From Bin80 sp964291275 (lineage in GTDB: Bacteria; Bacteroidota; Rhodothermia; Rhodothermales; Bin80): 64,000 nucleotides of DNA. Positions 9,099 to 18,109 of the stretch are shown piece by piece. The notes under the pieces were generated by a model, which saw only the letters and a program-made list of their open reading frames with translations, was not told the DNA's origin and did not search any database. The stretch is taken from NCBI GenBank assembly GCA_964291275.2, contig OZ219800.1, positions 496,001 to 560,000 on the forward strand, written 5' to 3'. Numbering within the stretch: position 1 is the first letter of the stretch; each line of letters begins with the position of its first letter. Both the position numbers and the translations under genes were made by a program.

Positions 9099-9770
9099 TT
9101 ATTTGCTTGAAGGCCGCACCAGACCGGCTGATCCCGGTGCATAATCCTCAATACACAGTGAGCGGTTTGCCAAATGGATTTCATCCTGAGAATTGGAGGC
9201 AATAGCTACCAGATGTCCTGCTTCTTGCGCACGGGATATGGCTTTCTCAAATACTGCCCTCCCCTTTGCATCCAAACCTATCATTGGTTCATCGAGCAGT
9301 AATACCCTGGGCATGTGCAGTAATGCAGCTGCAAGACGCACCCGCTGCTGCATTCCCGTCGAATACGTACTTACCTGCGTATCAATCCGGGCTGCCAATC
9401 CAACTTCTGCGACTATGGACTCTATATGCTCCGTCTGCTCATTCATTGAACGCACTCGCGTGATAAAGGTGAGGTTCTCACGTAGGGTAAGATCCTCATA
9501 TACGTTTATGTACGGTGCCACAAAACCCACATTTAGCGGATGTAGCTCTTTTGGTATGCATTGTCCATCCAATATAAGCTCCGTCTCCCCAACGGTTGGT
9601 TGAAGAACACCAGCCAGAATTCTGAGCAATGTAGATTTTCCTGAGCCATTTGCACCCGTTATAGCAAGTATCTCCCCCGGCAGTAATGTTAGTTCAACAT
9701 TGCTGAAAATCCTCCTGAATCCATACTTATGACCACCCCCGCGTACGGTTAGGCTCGCCCTATTCTCCAT
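9099..9770 (-). CDS. ABC transporter ATP-binding protein (CcmA-like)
   Basis: 223 residues from the ATG at 9770 (a TTG one codon upstream is also possible). Contains Walker A GANGSGKST (about residues 39-47), signature YSTGMQQRVRLAAALL near 137, Walker B VLLLDEP near 157 and an H-loop replaced by ASNSQDE. Length and signature resemble CcmA, the heme-exporter ATPase of cytochrome c maturation, but no ccmB/ccmC-like permease lies next to it. The permease partner and cargo are therefore unknown. Confidence 0.85.
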   Translation of the reverse strand: MENRASLTVRGGGHKYGFRRIFSNVELTLLPGEILAITGANGSGKSTLLRILAGVLQPTVGETELILDGQCIPKELHPLNVGFVAPYINVYEDLTLRENLTFITRVRSMNEQTEHIESIVAEVGLAARIDTQVSTYSTGMQQRVRLAAALLHMPRVLLLDEPMIGLDAKGRAVFEKAISRAQEAGHLVAIASNSQDEIHLANRSLCIEDYAPGSAGLVRPSSK

Positions 9771-10077
9771 CAACTATCAACATGAGTTGGCCTCCTTGAA
9801 GTATGCGCATTATGCCAGCACCTAGACATCCCCTGCAATGATTACCTAGGGGATTATAACCAAAGCTGTAACTCACGAGAGCCTTTCCGCAAGCGAAAGG
9901 CTAACGGACGCGCTGGGCGAAGTTAGTCCTCCGACCCAGCGCTTACCTCAACATCATATGGGCACGTTTGTAGCTGCATAATTCACTACAGTTTCGAAAA
10001 TAAAATTTCCACTACTTATCACAATTTACGCCTCAGACTAATTACTGCAATTCATCCTAGTGTAACTAGGCGAAATC
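9771..10077. other. Intergenic region with two hairpins
   Basis: About 300 bases between the tauE-like stop and the ABC gene start. It holds the two stem-loops listed at 9880-9942 and no convincing ORF. Confidence 0.6.
9880..9942 (-). terminator. Tandem hairpins, probable terminator of the ytxH-yaaA-tauE group
   Basis: Hairpin 1: AGCCTTTC (9880-9887) pairs with GAAAGGCT (9895-9902). Hairpin 2: GCGCTGGG (9910-9917) pairs with CCCAGCGC (9935-9942). They follow the last gene of the minus-strand group by about 135 bases and precede the ABC ATPase gene. Without T-runs they could also act as an mRNA leader structure for the ABC gene. Confidence 0.45.
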
Positions 10078-10821
10078 CTATAGAATCCCCAGTATTCTCA
10101 AGGCCATAATCAATACAGCTACTATCAGCACCGCACGTATCGCCTTCTCACCTCGCCGTACCGCTATTTTCGCTGCGGCAAAACCTCCTGTTGCGTTGCC
10201 CGCAGCCAGTGACAATCCCAAGGCCCAATCTATATCTCCTGCAATCGCAAAGATCATCAAAGCTGGTATAGAATAGAGTAGCACAATAACGACTTTATGC
10301 ACTGTGGTAGAGACTAGGTCCATGTGCAGAAGGTGGAAAAATACGGCCATAAACAGGAACCCTACCCCCATTTGAATAAATCCTCCATAGAATCCAAGCA
10401 ACAAAAGCACGGGGCCAAACCATGGGGATTTCCTTACTCTTGACTCTGAGGTAAGATTACTCCGTGGGACAATCATGGTCAATACAACCACAATCAAGAG
10501 CACTCCCAAAATCCGCTCGAACCAGGCATCCTCAATCCTGGTCGCCGCAAAAGCACCTACCAAGGCACCCGGTATCGCCCAGAGCCCGTAGGATATGCTC
10601 TTACGTAATCTGGTCTTCTTATCGACCTTAAAGGCTAAGGTAGCCGATATATTTTGAATAACGATAGCAACCCTGTTAGTACCGTTTGCCACACCGGCAT
10701 CAACGCCGAGTAAGATGAGCACCGGAAGTGTGAGGGTTGAGCCACCCCCTGCCATTACATTGACCATGCCTGCTGCTACGCCTACACCAAACAGGATCAG
10801 TAAGACATGCAACTCTGGCAT
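10078..10821 (-). CDS. TauE/SafE-family (TSUP) membrane permease
   Basis: 247 residues, strongly hydrophobic, with about eight predicted membrane segments. The N-terminal GVAAGMVNVMAGGGSTLTLPVLILLG block and its degenerate internal repeat (LLLGFYGGFIQMGVGFLFMAVF) are characteristic of the TauE/SafE family, exporters or importers of sulfite, sulfoacetate or related anions. Substrate unknown. It starts 9 bases after the yaaA stop, so the two are probably cotranscribed. Confidence 0.88.
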   Translation of the reverse strand: MPELHVLLILFGVGVAAGMVNVMAGGGSTLTLPVLILLGVDAGVANGTNRVAIVIQNISATLAFKVDKKTRLRKSISYGLWAIPGALVGAFAATRIEDAWFERILGVLLIVVVLTMIVPRSNLTSESRVRKSPWFGPVLLLLGFYGGFIQMGVGFLFMAVFFHLLHMDLVSTTVHKVVIVLLYSIPALMIFAIAGDIDWALGLSLAAGNATGGFAAAKIAVRRGEKAIRAVLIVAVLIMALRILGIL

Positions 10822-10829
10822 ACTATCGC

Positions 10830-11642
10830 CTAATAACGGCGAACCATTGCAATCGTCTTGTGCTTGCCTTCCAAGTCTGACTTTTTCCGACTGAACTTAA
10901 AACCTCCTGGATGCCGCCAATCAGCCAGTATCTCCGGCTCAACAATCGGCCCACGGACAATAAAGTTCATCATCTGCCCACGATAAACTGTATCCATTTT
11001 AACCTCACGTCCATTCGGATTGATAAACTTGACTCGCCCCCGACCATCGTGGGATCCATCATCATCCCATACATCCCGAAGTGATTCCGGCAGCAAATCC
11101 CAAACGAAGCGTCCTTCGACAACCTTATTAAGTAGGGGGCTGATACGCGGTTTCCAGAAGGAAATCAAGGACCCAATACCGGGAACAACTGCGGACATAC
11201 TGAGACTATGCTCCGGCACCAAATCATCGGGGCGCAAGAGGCCAAACAAACCACTTATGATTGCGCTGTTTTCCAGGAGCCTGCGCTGTGCTCCCGTAGG
11301 CAACCCCTCAAAGTCAACTGCACTGTAAAACGGATCAGGCTCAAATCGTTTACGCGCTGCCATTAGCGGCGCAGTATAGACGGCTTTTGTCAACTCCAGC
11401 ACCTCTGCGAATCTCTCGTTACCGAAAATCTCCTCCAGGGCTTCGGTCTCTTTACGCCGAATCGCTCCCTGGAGTTGATCCAGAACCCGTCGGCGTTCGG
11501 GAATCAACTGGTGAAAGTAGTTGAAAGTAGTCTTCGAGCGGTAGTCGAACACATCGGGAGCGAACGGATTACCTCCACTCACCATAATATCTGCCGACGC
11601 AGCCAAGACTGCGAAACGATCGTCGATAGTACCCCTTCTCAA
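10830..11642 (-). CDS. yaaA: YaaA-family (DUF328) peroxide-stress protein
   Basis: 270 residues. The central block FYSAVDFEGLPTGAQRRLLENSAIISGLFGLLRPDDLVPEHSLSM (about residues 103-150) is the best conserved part of the YaaA/DUF328 family, and the C-terminal HPGGFKFSRKKSDLEGKH fits too. E. coli YaaA lowers intracellular iron and limits DNA damage under peroxide stress. The start is a TTG that overlaps the stop of the ytxH-like gene (TTGA), giving translational coupling. The N-terminus is shorter and different from E. coli YaaA, which usually begins with LSPAKTL. Confidence 0.8.
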   Translation of the reverse strand: MRRGTIDDRFAVLAASADIMVSGGNPFAPDVFDYRSKTTFNYFHQLIPERRRVLDQLQGAIRRKETEALEEIFGNERFAEVLELTKAVYTAPLMAARKRFEPDPFYSAVDFEGLPTGAQRRLLENSAIISGLFGLLRPDDLVPEHSLSMSAVVPGIGSLISFWKPRISPLLNKVVEGRFVWDLLPESLRDVWDDDGSHDGRGRVKFINPNGREVKMDTVYRGQMMNFIVRGPIVEPEILADWRHPGGFKFSRKKSDLEGKHKTIAMVRRY

Positions 11643-11962
11643 GATTCCGTGCCCGATGATGACGCAGACCCTAGGATTTCATCCATACGTGAATTAATAT
11701 CCCGCGCCCGTTCTTCTGCCTTTGCGACGAGGGCTTCCCCCTTCTGTCGAGCATCGGCGTCCTCATTAGGCGTTTTCATGGTCTCCGCCAAGGTTCCAAT
11801 ATGATTTGCCAGTCCTTCCAAGTGATAGGTAACTCGACGGCGTAGTCGGCTACCCTCCTCGGGAGCAAGTAAGAGACCCAAAGTAAAGCCTACACCACCA
11901 CCAAGCAACAGCCCCCAGCCCAATGCTCGGGTCACACTACCTAAGCCATGATTTTTTGACAT
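11639..11962 (-). CDS. YtxH-domain protein
   Basis: 107 residues. One membrane segment at the N-terminus (about residues 14-32, GWGLLLGGGVGFTLGLLLAP) followed by the EEGSRLRRRV motif typical of YtxH proteins and a charged, alpha-helical, apolipoprotein-like tail. Members are small membrane-anchored, stress-associated proteins of unknown mechanism. First gene of the ytxH-yaaA-tauE group, with a 4-base overlap with the next gene. Confidence 0.8.
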   Translation of the reverse strand: MSKNHGLGSVTRALGWGLLLGGGVGFTLGLLLAPEEGSRLRRRVTYHLEGLANHIGTLAETMKTPNEDADARQKGEALVAKAEERARDINSRMDEILGSASSSGTES

Positions 11963-12093
11963 TGCTTCGAATGATTCGTGTCATACGTGGCAAGCTCAAC
12001 AACTACTGAGTAGCGTAACAGCAGTCAGATTATGAGCAAATAAAGAACCTTCTCGGGATCTTGGTTCAAGAACCGTCGTTACCCTGACCAAGG

Positions 12094-12189
12094 TTAGCGA
12101 CTCCGCTTCTTGTGGCGATTCTTACGCAGCCGCTTCTTTCGCTTGTGCGTCGCTATCTTGTGGCGTTTTCGTTTTTTGCCGCAGGGCAT
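12094..12189 (-). CDS. AURKAIP1/COX24-domain small ribosomal protein (bS22-like), 31 residues
   Basis: A 31-codon ORF from ATG at 12189 to TAA at 12094. It encodes an extremely basic peptide starting MPCGKKRKRHKIATHKRKK and ending RKNRHKKRSR, with 20 of 31 residues Lys or Arg. This matches the tiny AURKAIP1/COX24-domain proteins of Bacteroidota, thought to be a small-subunit ribosomal protein related to mitochondrial mS38 and actinobacterial bS22. It is a stand-alone gene and well below common gene-finder length limits. Confidence 0.9.
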   Translation of the reverse strand: MPCGKKRKRHKIATHKRKKRLRKNRHKKRSR

Positions 12190-12317
12190 ACAAGTTGTGA
12201 TTATTTAGGTATGAATAGACCTCGAGCGTGAAAGATGGTACTGGAGCAATGGCTTAATGTTCCAATGTTCCATTACCCTCAAGCCCAGAATTTCACTGGT
12301 TTACCGTTGTTTGCTCT

Positions 12318-13178
12318 GTGCGGCTTATATTTCATTCGAAGTGGTGTACATTTTTTCTGGCTATACCAAACGGTAAGTTGACTTTCGAATTCCAGAACGC
12401 TGGCGGCTTCAAATTTGTCGACCTGAATAATGCCTCACAGAGACCTCCGGTCTTGTTCTTGCATGGCCTTTTGGGAAACCCGGAAGGATGGTTTGATGCA
12501 GTTGCGGCCTTGGCCGCCAAGAAATGTCGCGCAATCGTCCCATACCTACCAATCGATCGGATGCCCCGCGGGCAGGCTAACGTAGGCGGGCTCGTTAACT
12601 ACGTGCGTGAATTCACTGATTTTATGGATCTGGATTCTATGGTCTTGGTTGGTAATTCCCTTGGGGGGCAGATCGCCCTGAGGTACTCGATAGATTACCC
12701 GGAACACATAGCTGCTCTGATCCTGTCTGGATCTTCGGGGATTTACGAAACGGAAATTGGTACAACAACCTTTCGACGCCAAGATCGTGTCTTCATCCGG
12801 GCTAAGGCAGAAAAATCATTCTATGATCCGGCCATGGTAACCGACGAATTGATTGACCGGATTCATGAGCTCGCAACAGACCGTTTTCGGGCGCTCCGAA
12901 TAGTCTGGGTTGCTCGCAGCTCGGTTAACGATCTCGTAATTGACGACTTGGAGGAGATCACAGCACCCACACTGCTCATCTGGGGAGCTGAAGATCAGAT
13001 CACTCCTCCTGACGTTGCGCATACATTCGAGCGAATGATGCCGTCGACCCAGTTGCATTTCATCGAGAAATGTGGCCATGCTCCTATGATGGAACATCCG
13101 GATACATTTAACGAAATAATGATAGACTTTCTGGAGCACTCAATCGATAGGATTACCTTGCCCTCCATACCTATCTGA
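12318..13178 (+). CDS. Alpha/beta-hydrolase
   Basis: 286 residues from a GTG at 12318; a TTG at 12378, giving MTFEFQNAGGFKFVDL, is an equally plausible start. The alpha/beta-hydrolase fold is clear: oxyanion region LFLHGLLGNPEGW (about 46-58), nucleophile elbow GNSLGGQ (about 113, Ser), acid in WGAEDQITPP (about 233) and catalytic His in KCGHAPMMEHP (about 257). No signal peptide. Esterase, lipase or C-C hydrolase activity is possible; the substrate is unknown. Followed 10 bases later by a lipoprotein gene, probably in one transcript. Confidence 0.85.
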   Translation: MRLIFHSKWCTFFLAIPNGKLTFEFQNAGGFKFVDLNNASQRPPVLFLHGLLGNPEGWFDAVAALAAKKCRAIVPYLPIDRMPRGQANVGGLVNYVREFTDFMDLDSMVLVGNSLGGQIALRYSIDYPEHIAALILSGSSGIYETEIGTTTFRRQDRVFIRAKAEKSFYDPAMVTDELIDRIHELATDRFRALRIVWVARSSVNDLVIDDLEEITAPTLLIWGAEDQITPPDVAHTFERMMPSTQLHFIEKCGHAPMMEHPDTFNEIMIDFLEHSIDRITLPSIPI

Positions 13179-13188
13179 GCCGAGATCC

Positions 13189-13644
13189 TTGTTCCTCAGA
13201 ACACTTGCCGTATTGTTACTGGGTCTTTCAGCGCTGCTGATCGCCGGCTGTTCGCCTACGCTGTACCCTCTCTACCGCGACTATGAGCACAACTCCGAGG
13301 ATCATGTCCCGCTGCATCGCATTGAGGAAGCTCTCGTTGAGGCCGGCTGGGAACTGATTCCTCCACCAGCACCAAATGCTGTGGCTACAGCAGAACGCCA
13401 AATTAGCGATTGGATAATCTACCGTGTCGTAGTACAAGTTGAAGCCGTTCCGGTGGGCTCCAGGCATGTGCGCCTGTTTGTGCACCCCTATCGAATCTAT
13501 GCAACCAGATCGCGCAGCAAAATACCCTTCTTGAAGCGCAGCATCCGTCGCAGGGTGATCCATGATATCGATCGGGTATTTGAATCATACAACCTCGTAG
13601 CAGTTGGAACAGATATTTCTCGAGACCGTGTTCGTAGAAGGTGA
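13189..13644 (+). CDS. Predicted lipoprotein of unknown function
   Basis: 151 residues from a TTG start. A type II signal peptide is visible: LAVLLLGLSALLIAGC with the lipobox cysteine near residue 21. The mature part contains a RIEEALVEAGWELIPPPAPNAV segment and a basic C-terminus (KIPFLKRSIRRRVIHDIDRVFESYN). Not recognised. Closely follows the hydrolase gene and precedes ssrA. Confidence 0.7.
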   Translation: MFLRTLAVLLLGLSALLIAGCSPTLYPLYRDYEHNSEDHVPLHRIEEALVEAGWELIPPPAPNAVATAERQISDWIIYRVVVQVEAVPVGSRHVRLFVHPYRIYATRSRSKIPFLKRSIRRRVIHDIDRVFESYNLVAVGTDISRDRVRRR

Positions 13645-13739
13645 ATCTTCTAGAGTCTGAGGCTGTTACGCATAGACAATCTATACGGTGTATAGGCCGC
13701 TCCCTGGGTTGTGCAACCTCGGTTGAGATCGGGCGTACC

Positions 13740-13745
13740 TATAAT
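13740..13745 (+). promoter_or_regulatory. Possible -10 element upstream of ssrA
   Basis: TATAAT lies 15 bases before the mature tmRNA 5' end. No well-spaced -35 was found (a TTGAGA at 13723 is only 11 bases upstream), so this is tentative. Confidence 0.3.
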
Positions 13746-13760
13746 GTTATTTGACTTAAT

Positions 13761-14125
13761 GGGGATGATCTGGCTTCGACGGACAGCATCGTACGACAAG
13801 TTGCGTGTCGAGCTAACCTGACTTGAGCTCGTGAATTACGTCAGGAATCTGTAACTGCGAACGATTACTCGTACGCGATGGCGGCATAGATCCGCTATCT
13901 GTCTTATGGACACGCCCGCCCACAGGCAGTCCGTAAGGCATCGTCAATTGTGGGGACTCTGTTTTGAATTCCGGCTGCATTCTGTATAGAGTATCGATCA
14001 GCCTTTGTCTGACCCGGCTTTGGTCGTACGCCAAAGGGCACAGACGAGACACCCAGAACGGCCTACACACGTAGACGCTTGATTGTTCGACTCTTCGGAC
14101 CCGGGTTCGATTCCCGGCATCTCCA
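13761..14125 (+). ncRNA. ssrA: Transfer-messenger RNA
   Basis: The 5' end GGGGATGATCTGGCTTCGAC is the standard tmRNA start, and the 3' end GGGTTCGATTCCCGGCATCTCC with a discriminator A gives the T-arm and acceptor strand. GGGGATG pairs with CATCTCC with one G-U pair. CCA is not encoded. The tag reading frame runs 13857-13889: GCG resume codon, then AAC GAT TAC TCG TAC GCG ATG GCG GCA TAG, giving ANDYSYAMAA. It rescues stalled ribosomes and marks the nascent chain for ClpXP/FtsH-type proteolysis, together with SmpB. Confidence 0.97.
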
Positions 14126-14129
14126 CAAC

Positions 14130-14166
14130 GGAGGTCTCGTGCCGCAGGGCACGAGACCTCTTTTTG
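14130..14166 (+). terminator. Intrinsic terminator of ssrA
   Basis: A 13-bp perfect GC-rich stem (14131-14143 with 14148-14160, GCAG loop) followed immediately by TTTTT (14161-14165). Starts 5 bases after the tmRNA 3' end. Confidence 0.92.
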
Positions 14167-14264
14167 ATTCCGGTCAACGCCCACCAGACATCCCTGACTA
14201 ACCGGGGAAAAAGAGAAAGATCCGAGGGAACGTCAACAGAATTTTCTAACCTATAACGACTGTC

Positions 14265-15125
14265 CTAACCACTCTCCTTTGTCAGTTCAACCAAACTGTC
14301 AAACAGCACTCGCTGACGTTCCAAGGCTACTACACGGTCGTCGGGGTCTGTCCGAGCCTCCAACAGTATCCAACCCGCATATTCCGATGCCTGTAGCAGC
14401 TCAAATAGATTTCGATAGGGATACGTACCGACATTCAGCTCACGAATATGAACAGTTTGTCCAAAATACTCGCGGACAAGCTCGAAATTATGTGCCAGCC
14501 CTGGTTCGTTTAGGTCAGCCTCATTGCAGTTCCAACAGACTCTGACGTTTCGGTGGTCGGCTGCTTCCATGATTCGTCGGACAACTGGTAACCGGTCCGT
14601 GCCCTGGCCATGAACTTCAAGACGAATCTCCTGGCCATAATCTTCTCCAAACTGTCCAAGTATTCGCAGTGCACGCCCGATTTGGGTAATAGTCTGCTCT
14701 TCCTCTACTTCACTCGGTAAAGCATCCGGCTTAACCTTTACACCACTGCCTCCCACATCATGGGACAGCACTATGGAAGCTTTAGCGCCAGTTATTGCAT
14801 GAGCTAATTGCGCAGGCTCCAAATGATGAAAGGCCCAATTCGTGCCCAATCCCAGCAATGACACATCACTGTCTGCGAATTGTGCACTAACTGCAGCACG
14901 CTCGGCAGATTGCAGATGGACCTCTACTCCATGAGCGTGCTCCGTTCGCAATTCCACACCCCCTACACCAGCAACCTGGCAGTTACGAATGAGTGTCGGA
15001 ATATCCCAATCCCGCCCCCATAAATAGGTTACAAGACCAAACTTCAAGGAGCTCTCCCGTCGCGTGATGGACGTGAGTAATTCCCCCAGTGAGAGTTTGA
15101 AGAACTGTCGACGAGACGAACGCAT
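14265..15125 (-). CDS. Sugar phosphate isomerase/epimerase-like TIM-barrel protein
   Basis: 286 residues. The N-terminus MRSSRRQFFKLSLGEL carries a twin-arginine-like SRRQFF motif, but the following stretch is only weakly hydrophobic, so export is uncertain. The body is a xylose-isomerase-like TIM barrel (AP endonuclease 2 superfamily): LKFGLVTYLWG, GVELRTEHAHGVE, EIRLEVHGQG near residue 172 and VRVCWNCNEADLNEPG near 195 hold likely metal ligands, with WILLEARTDPDD near the end. Such proteins isomerise or epimerise sugars. The substrate is unknown. It precedes nothing obviously related and lies between ssrA and a TonB receptor gene. Confidence 0.78.
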   Translation of the reverse strand: MRSSRRQFFKLSLGELLTSITRRESSLKFGLVTYLWGRDWDIPTLIRNCQVAGVGGVELRTEHAHGVEVHLQSAERAAVSAQFADSDVSLLGLGTNWAFHHLEPAQLAHAITGAKASIVLSHDVGGSGVKVKPDALPSEVEEEQTITQIGRALRILGQFGEDYGQEIRLEVHGQGTDRLPVVRRIMEAADHRNVRVCWNCNEADLNEPGLAHNFELVREYFGQTVHIRELNVGTYPYRNLFELLQASEYAGWILLEARTDPDDRVVALERQRVLFDSLVELTKESG

Positions 15126-15253
15126 AATCAGCTACCAATTTATAAACCAAATCTGTCAACTGGGAGATTGTCCAGATAGAATGACAAATCAAGATCAGCA
15201 AGAGCTCCCGTGCTGAGTTCCCATTCGAGATGCAGTTTGCACCAAAACATGGA

Positions 15254-18109
15254 TTAGTACATCTCCATCGTTATTCGCAAATACACTGAAGTACCGTTGT
15301 GGTCAAATGGAGTACTACGGGGAGACAGGTTGCCCTGCCGATGAGTCTCTTCCATGTGTGCTCTGCGAGTTACGTCAAACAGATTGTTTACACCAAGTGT
15401 GACTTGCCAGAAATCCCGGAGTGCATGGCCGATCTCAACATCCGTAAGCCAGACCCTTGGGAACCGATCCAGAACACTGATGCCACCCTCTTGGCAGGTG
15501 GAACTAGCAAACCTGCATGCCTGCCAACTGTCGAACCAACTCACACGAAAGAGTGCAGACCATCTGTCCAATAAATGCCGATATGTCGCAACCAGTCGAT
15601 GTTTTGGGTTCAGGTCTTCTATCTCAACCTGACGTCGTTTGTTGAGCAAACCCAGTGTCAGTGGATCCCGCAACGTTTGGCCAAGGAAACTGGTAATCTC
15701 GCCTGGTGGTGTGAAATGGGTAAGGGATATAGCTGTCCAGTTCCATGCAATACTCCCAGAAGTGGCGCGCGTAGGACTCCTTTCACGCTGCCAAGCCAAA
15801 AGTACGTCCAAACCATTGGTCTGTGTACTAAAATCATTCGAATAAAAACGAACCTCCCTAATGTTGGTGATGCCCCCCAAAATGTTTTTAGCGTCAATAA
15901 TCTGTATGATCTCGTCCGTGATGCGGATGTTACCCGTGAGTGCGAGACGGTCACGCACGTTGATTCGAAAATAATCAGCAGTCAATGTAACATCCTCACT
16001 GATCTCTGCAATCAGTCCTGACGATACACTTTTAGCAAGCTCCGGAGTTAGGGGCTTCCCTCCCAATGCTTCCGAGATAGGATGTACTGACGGCAAAACT
16101 CCAACTTCTATCAATCCATGCTCTTTCGAAAATCCTGTCGTCCGGAAAACATTTAGATTCGCCTGCCCCGGCGTCGGTGCCCGAAATCCTGTACTAGTTG
16201 TGGCACGCAGTGAAATACGATCAGTTACCCGGTACAGTGCTGCCAGCTTTCCATTCAGCGTACTTCCAAATTCAGTGGTAAAATTCTCATACCTCACTGC
16301 AATATTGCCTAGTAGACGCCGGGTAAGATCTGCTTCAGCATCTACATAGATGGCAAAATTAGGCCGAGCCCACCGGCCTGCAAAATTTGGGTTCAGCCCC
16401 TGATAGCCATTGGAACCAACGCTAAATCCCTGATCTGCATACGGGCCCGGGTTCCAGGATTGGAGATCTCCGGGCCGGCTCTCAAAAATCTCCGTACGCC
16501 AAGTTGCACCCCAAGCCAAATGAATCGGTGAGGCCAACCGGCTCACTATGACTGGAACAGAAAATGCTGCAGACACTTCCGCTTCCTGTTGAAAATAGGA
16601 CCGCGGCTTGAAGGAGGTCGGCGTGTCTGGACCATAGGAAGCATTGACTGTACGGTAAATGAAAAAATCCAACAGACTTCGAGCCCCACTCACACTGACA
16701 TCCCAGTTCAAGCCGTCAATACTGCCGCCACGCAGGCCCGCAGTCAAACTGATATCAAATACATCTCCCCCAAATCGCGGGGTGAATCCCCCGGGGAAAA
16801 TTTCATTAAACAAAAAACATTCCCCCTGGAACTCATCAATAAAACCCTGTATTTCCGCATTCGTCGCGTCCAGACCTGGAAGCCTTGTATCCGTACGACA
16901 GTCAACACCACCGTCTGGGTTAAGATCTACTACGGCCCGCTCATCACCAAAACGAAATACACTACTGCGGGCTGTCTCGGTGCCCGGCGACCGAAAATAA
17001 AAACCTGATTCCTGGGTTCTGCGTCCCCCACCTCCAAAAACATAGCCTCGAATCCCGGGAGTAACATCAAAGCCACTGTTAAAGAATCCAACCACACTGT
17101 GACTCACTTCTGCACTCCCCCAAATCTGGGCCGGTTCTGCCACAGGGTAACCACGACCGGTCAAGGTTATTGCATCGTCACGCTGAGCACTACGTACGGT
17201 GGGCTCCACATCTCTATACTCCAAGCTTAGGTTTACAAAACCGTTGCGAGGCAGCGAAAAACCTGCATTAGCTGCCGCGTGTACGTAGCGCCCATCACCC
17301 TCCGAGTATTGTCCGGTTCGTAGTCGTGCACGTACCCCTTGCGCATCTTCGCGAAGCTGCAGATTAAAAACCCCGGCTACGGCATCCGCACCATATTGGG
17401 CAGTAGCGCCGTCACGAAGTATCTCAATTTGGCGCAAAGCAATTGTCGGAATCATGTTTAAATCAGGCCCCTGTGCCCCCTCATTCAGGGAACCGGCTGA
17501 CAACGCAATGGAGCCGGATCGATGCCGACGTTTCCCGTTAACAAGCACAATCACATTGTCTGTCGGCAGTCCGCGCAGCGTAGCCGGACGCACAATAGCA
17601 GCTTCATCACCATTTAAGCTCTGCAGATTATAGGACGGTATTTGTGTTCGCATCACATCGTCCATATCTGTAGTACCCATCGACTGTAAATCGGAGGGCC
17701 CTAGTACATCAACCGGCACGGCCGAGTCCTTCAGTAGTCGCGGTTGCCGTCGTGAACCCACAACGACAAATTCATCCAGACCAAGTACGTCTGACTGGAG
17801 AACTACGTCAATTTTCTCATCACTTGCGGATACATTAAATTCCTGCGTACGATAACCAACAAAACTGAATACCAGCGTAAAATCTCCAACTGGCACTTGC
17901 AACGAATACGTACCATCCGCAGACGTCGTGGTCCCCAGCGTGGTGCCACGTACAGAAACAGTAACGCCCGGAAAGGGCTGGTTTGTCTCACCGTCAATTA
18001 CGGTACCGTGAACAGCGAATTGTGCACTTGCAGTTGGAACAAGAGAGGCAAGAAGCGGAAATACTAAGAAGATTAGTAGACAACGAATCGCCTTGGTCGC
18101 TATAGTCAT
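15254..18109 (-). CDS. TonB-dependent receptor with N-terminal carboxypeptidase-like domain
   Basis: 951 residues. Signal peptide (residues 1-30), then a CarboxypepD_reg-like beta-sandwich (about 31-115: VHGTVIDGETNQPFPGVTVSVRG ... FVGYRTQEFNV), plug domain (about 125-245, with LRGLPTDNVIVLVNGKRRH and EILRDGATAQYGADAVAGVFNLQL) and a large 22-strand barrel ending ...YLRITMEMY. This is the SusC-like arrangement of Bacteroidota, but no SusD partner is adjacent, and the plug resembles receptors of the TonB/iron-complex or oligomer type. Ligand unknown. The next sequence upstream is an insertion element, about 320 bases from the start codon. Confidence 0.93.
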   Translation of the reverse strand: MTIATKAIRCLLIFLVFPLLASLVPTASAQFAVHGTVIDGETNQPFPGVTVSVRGTTLGTTTSADGTYSLQVPVGDFTLVFSFVGYRTQEFNVSASDEKIDVVLQSDVLGLDEFVVVGSRRQPRLLKDSAVPVDVLGPSDLQSMGTTDMDDVMRTQIPSYNLQSLNGDEAAIVRPATLRGLPTDNVIVLVNGKRRHRSGSIALSAGSLNEGAQGPDLNMIPTIALRQIEILRDGATAQYGADAVAGVFNLQLREDAQGVRARLRTGQYSEGDGRYVHAAANAGFSLPRNGFVNLSLEYRDVEPTVRSAQRDDAITLTGRGYPVAEPAQIWGSAEVSHSVVGFFNSGFDVTPGIRGYVFGGGGRRTQESGFYFRSPGTETARSSVFRFGDERAVVDLNPDGGVDCRTDTRLPGLDATNAEIQGFIDEFQGECFLFNEIFPGGFTPRFGGDVFDISLTAGLRGGSIDGLNWDVSVSGARSLLDFFIYRTVNASYGPDTPTSFKPRSYFQQEAEVSAAFSVPVIVSRLASPIHLAWGATWRTEIFESRPGDLQSWNPGPYADQGFSVGSNGYQGLNPNFAGRWARPNFAIYVDAEADLTRRLLGNIAVRYENFTTEFGSTLNGKLAALYRVTDRISLRATTSTGFRAPTPGQANLNVFRTTGFSKEHGLIEVGVLPSVHPISEALGGKPLTPELAKSVSSGLIAEISEDVTLTADYFRINVRDRLALTGNIRITDEIIQIIDAKNILGGITNIREVRFYSNDFSTQTNGLDVLLAWQRERSPTRATSGSIAWNWTAISLTHFTPPGEITSFLGQTLRDPLTLGLLNKRRQVEIEDLNPKHRLVATYRHLLDRWSALFRVSWFDSWQACRFASSTCQEGGISVLDRFPRVWLTDVEIGHALRDFWQVTLGVNNLFDVTRRAHMEETHRQGNLSPRSTPFDHNGTSVYLRITMEMY

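Noticed and set aside
9099..9770. ABC ATPase as definite CcmA of a cytochrome c maturation operon
   Set aside because: No CcmB, CcmC or other maturation genes are adjacent; left as CcmA-like only.
9903..9945. GC-rich stem-loop considered as a tRNA or small RNA
   Set aside because: No T-loop sequence, anticodon arm or acceptor pairing of tRNA size; better explained as a terminator-type hairpin.
16589..17008. Forward 139-codon ORF inside the large TonB receptor
   Set aside because: Antisense shadow of a conserved receptor barrel; low-complexity product and no start context.
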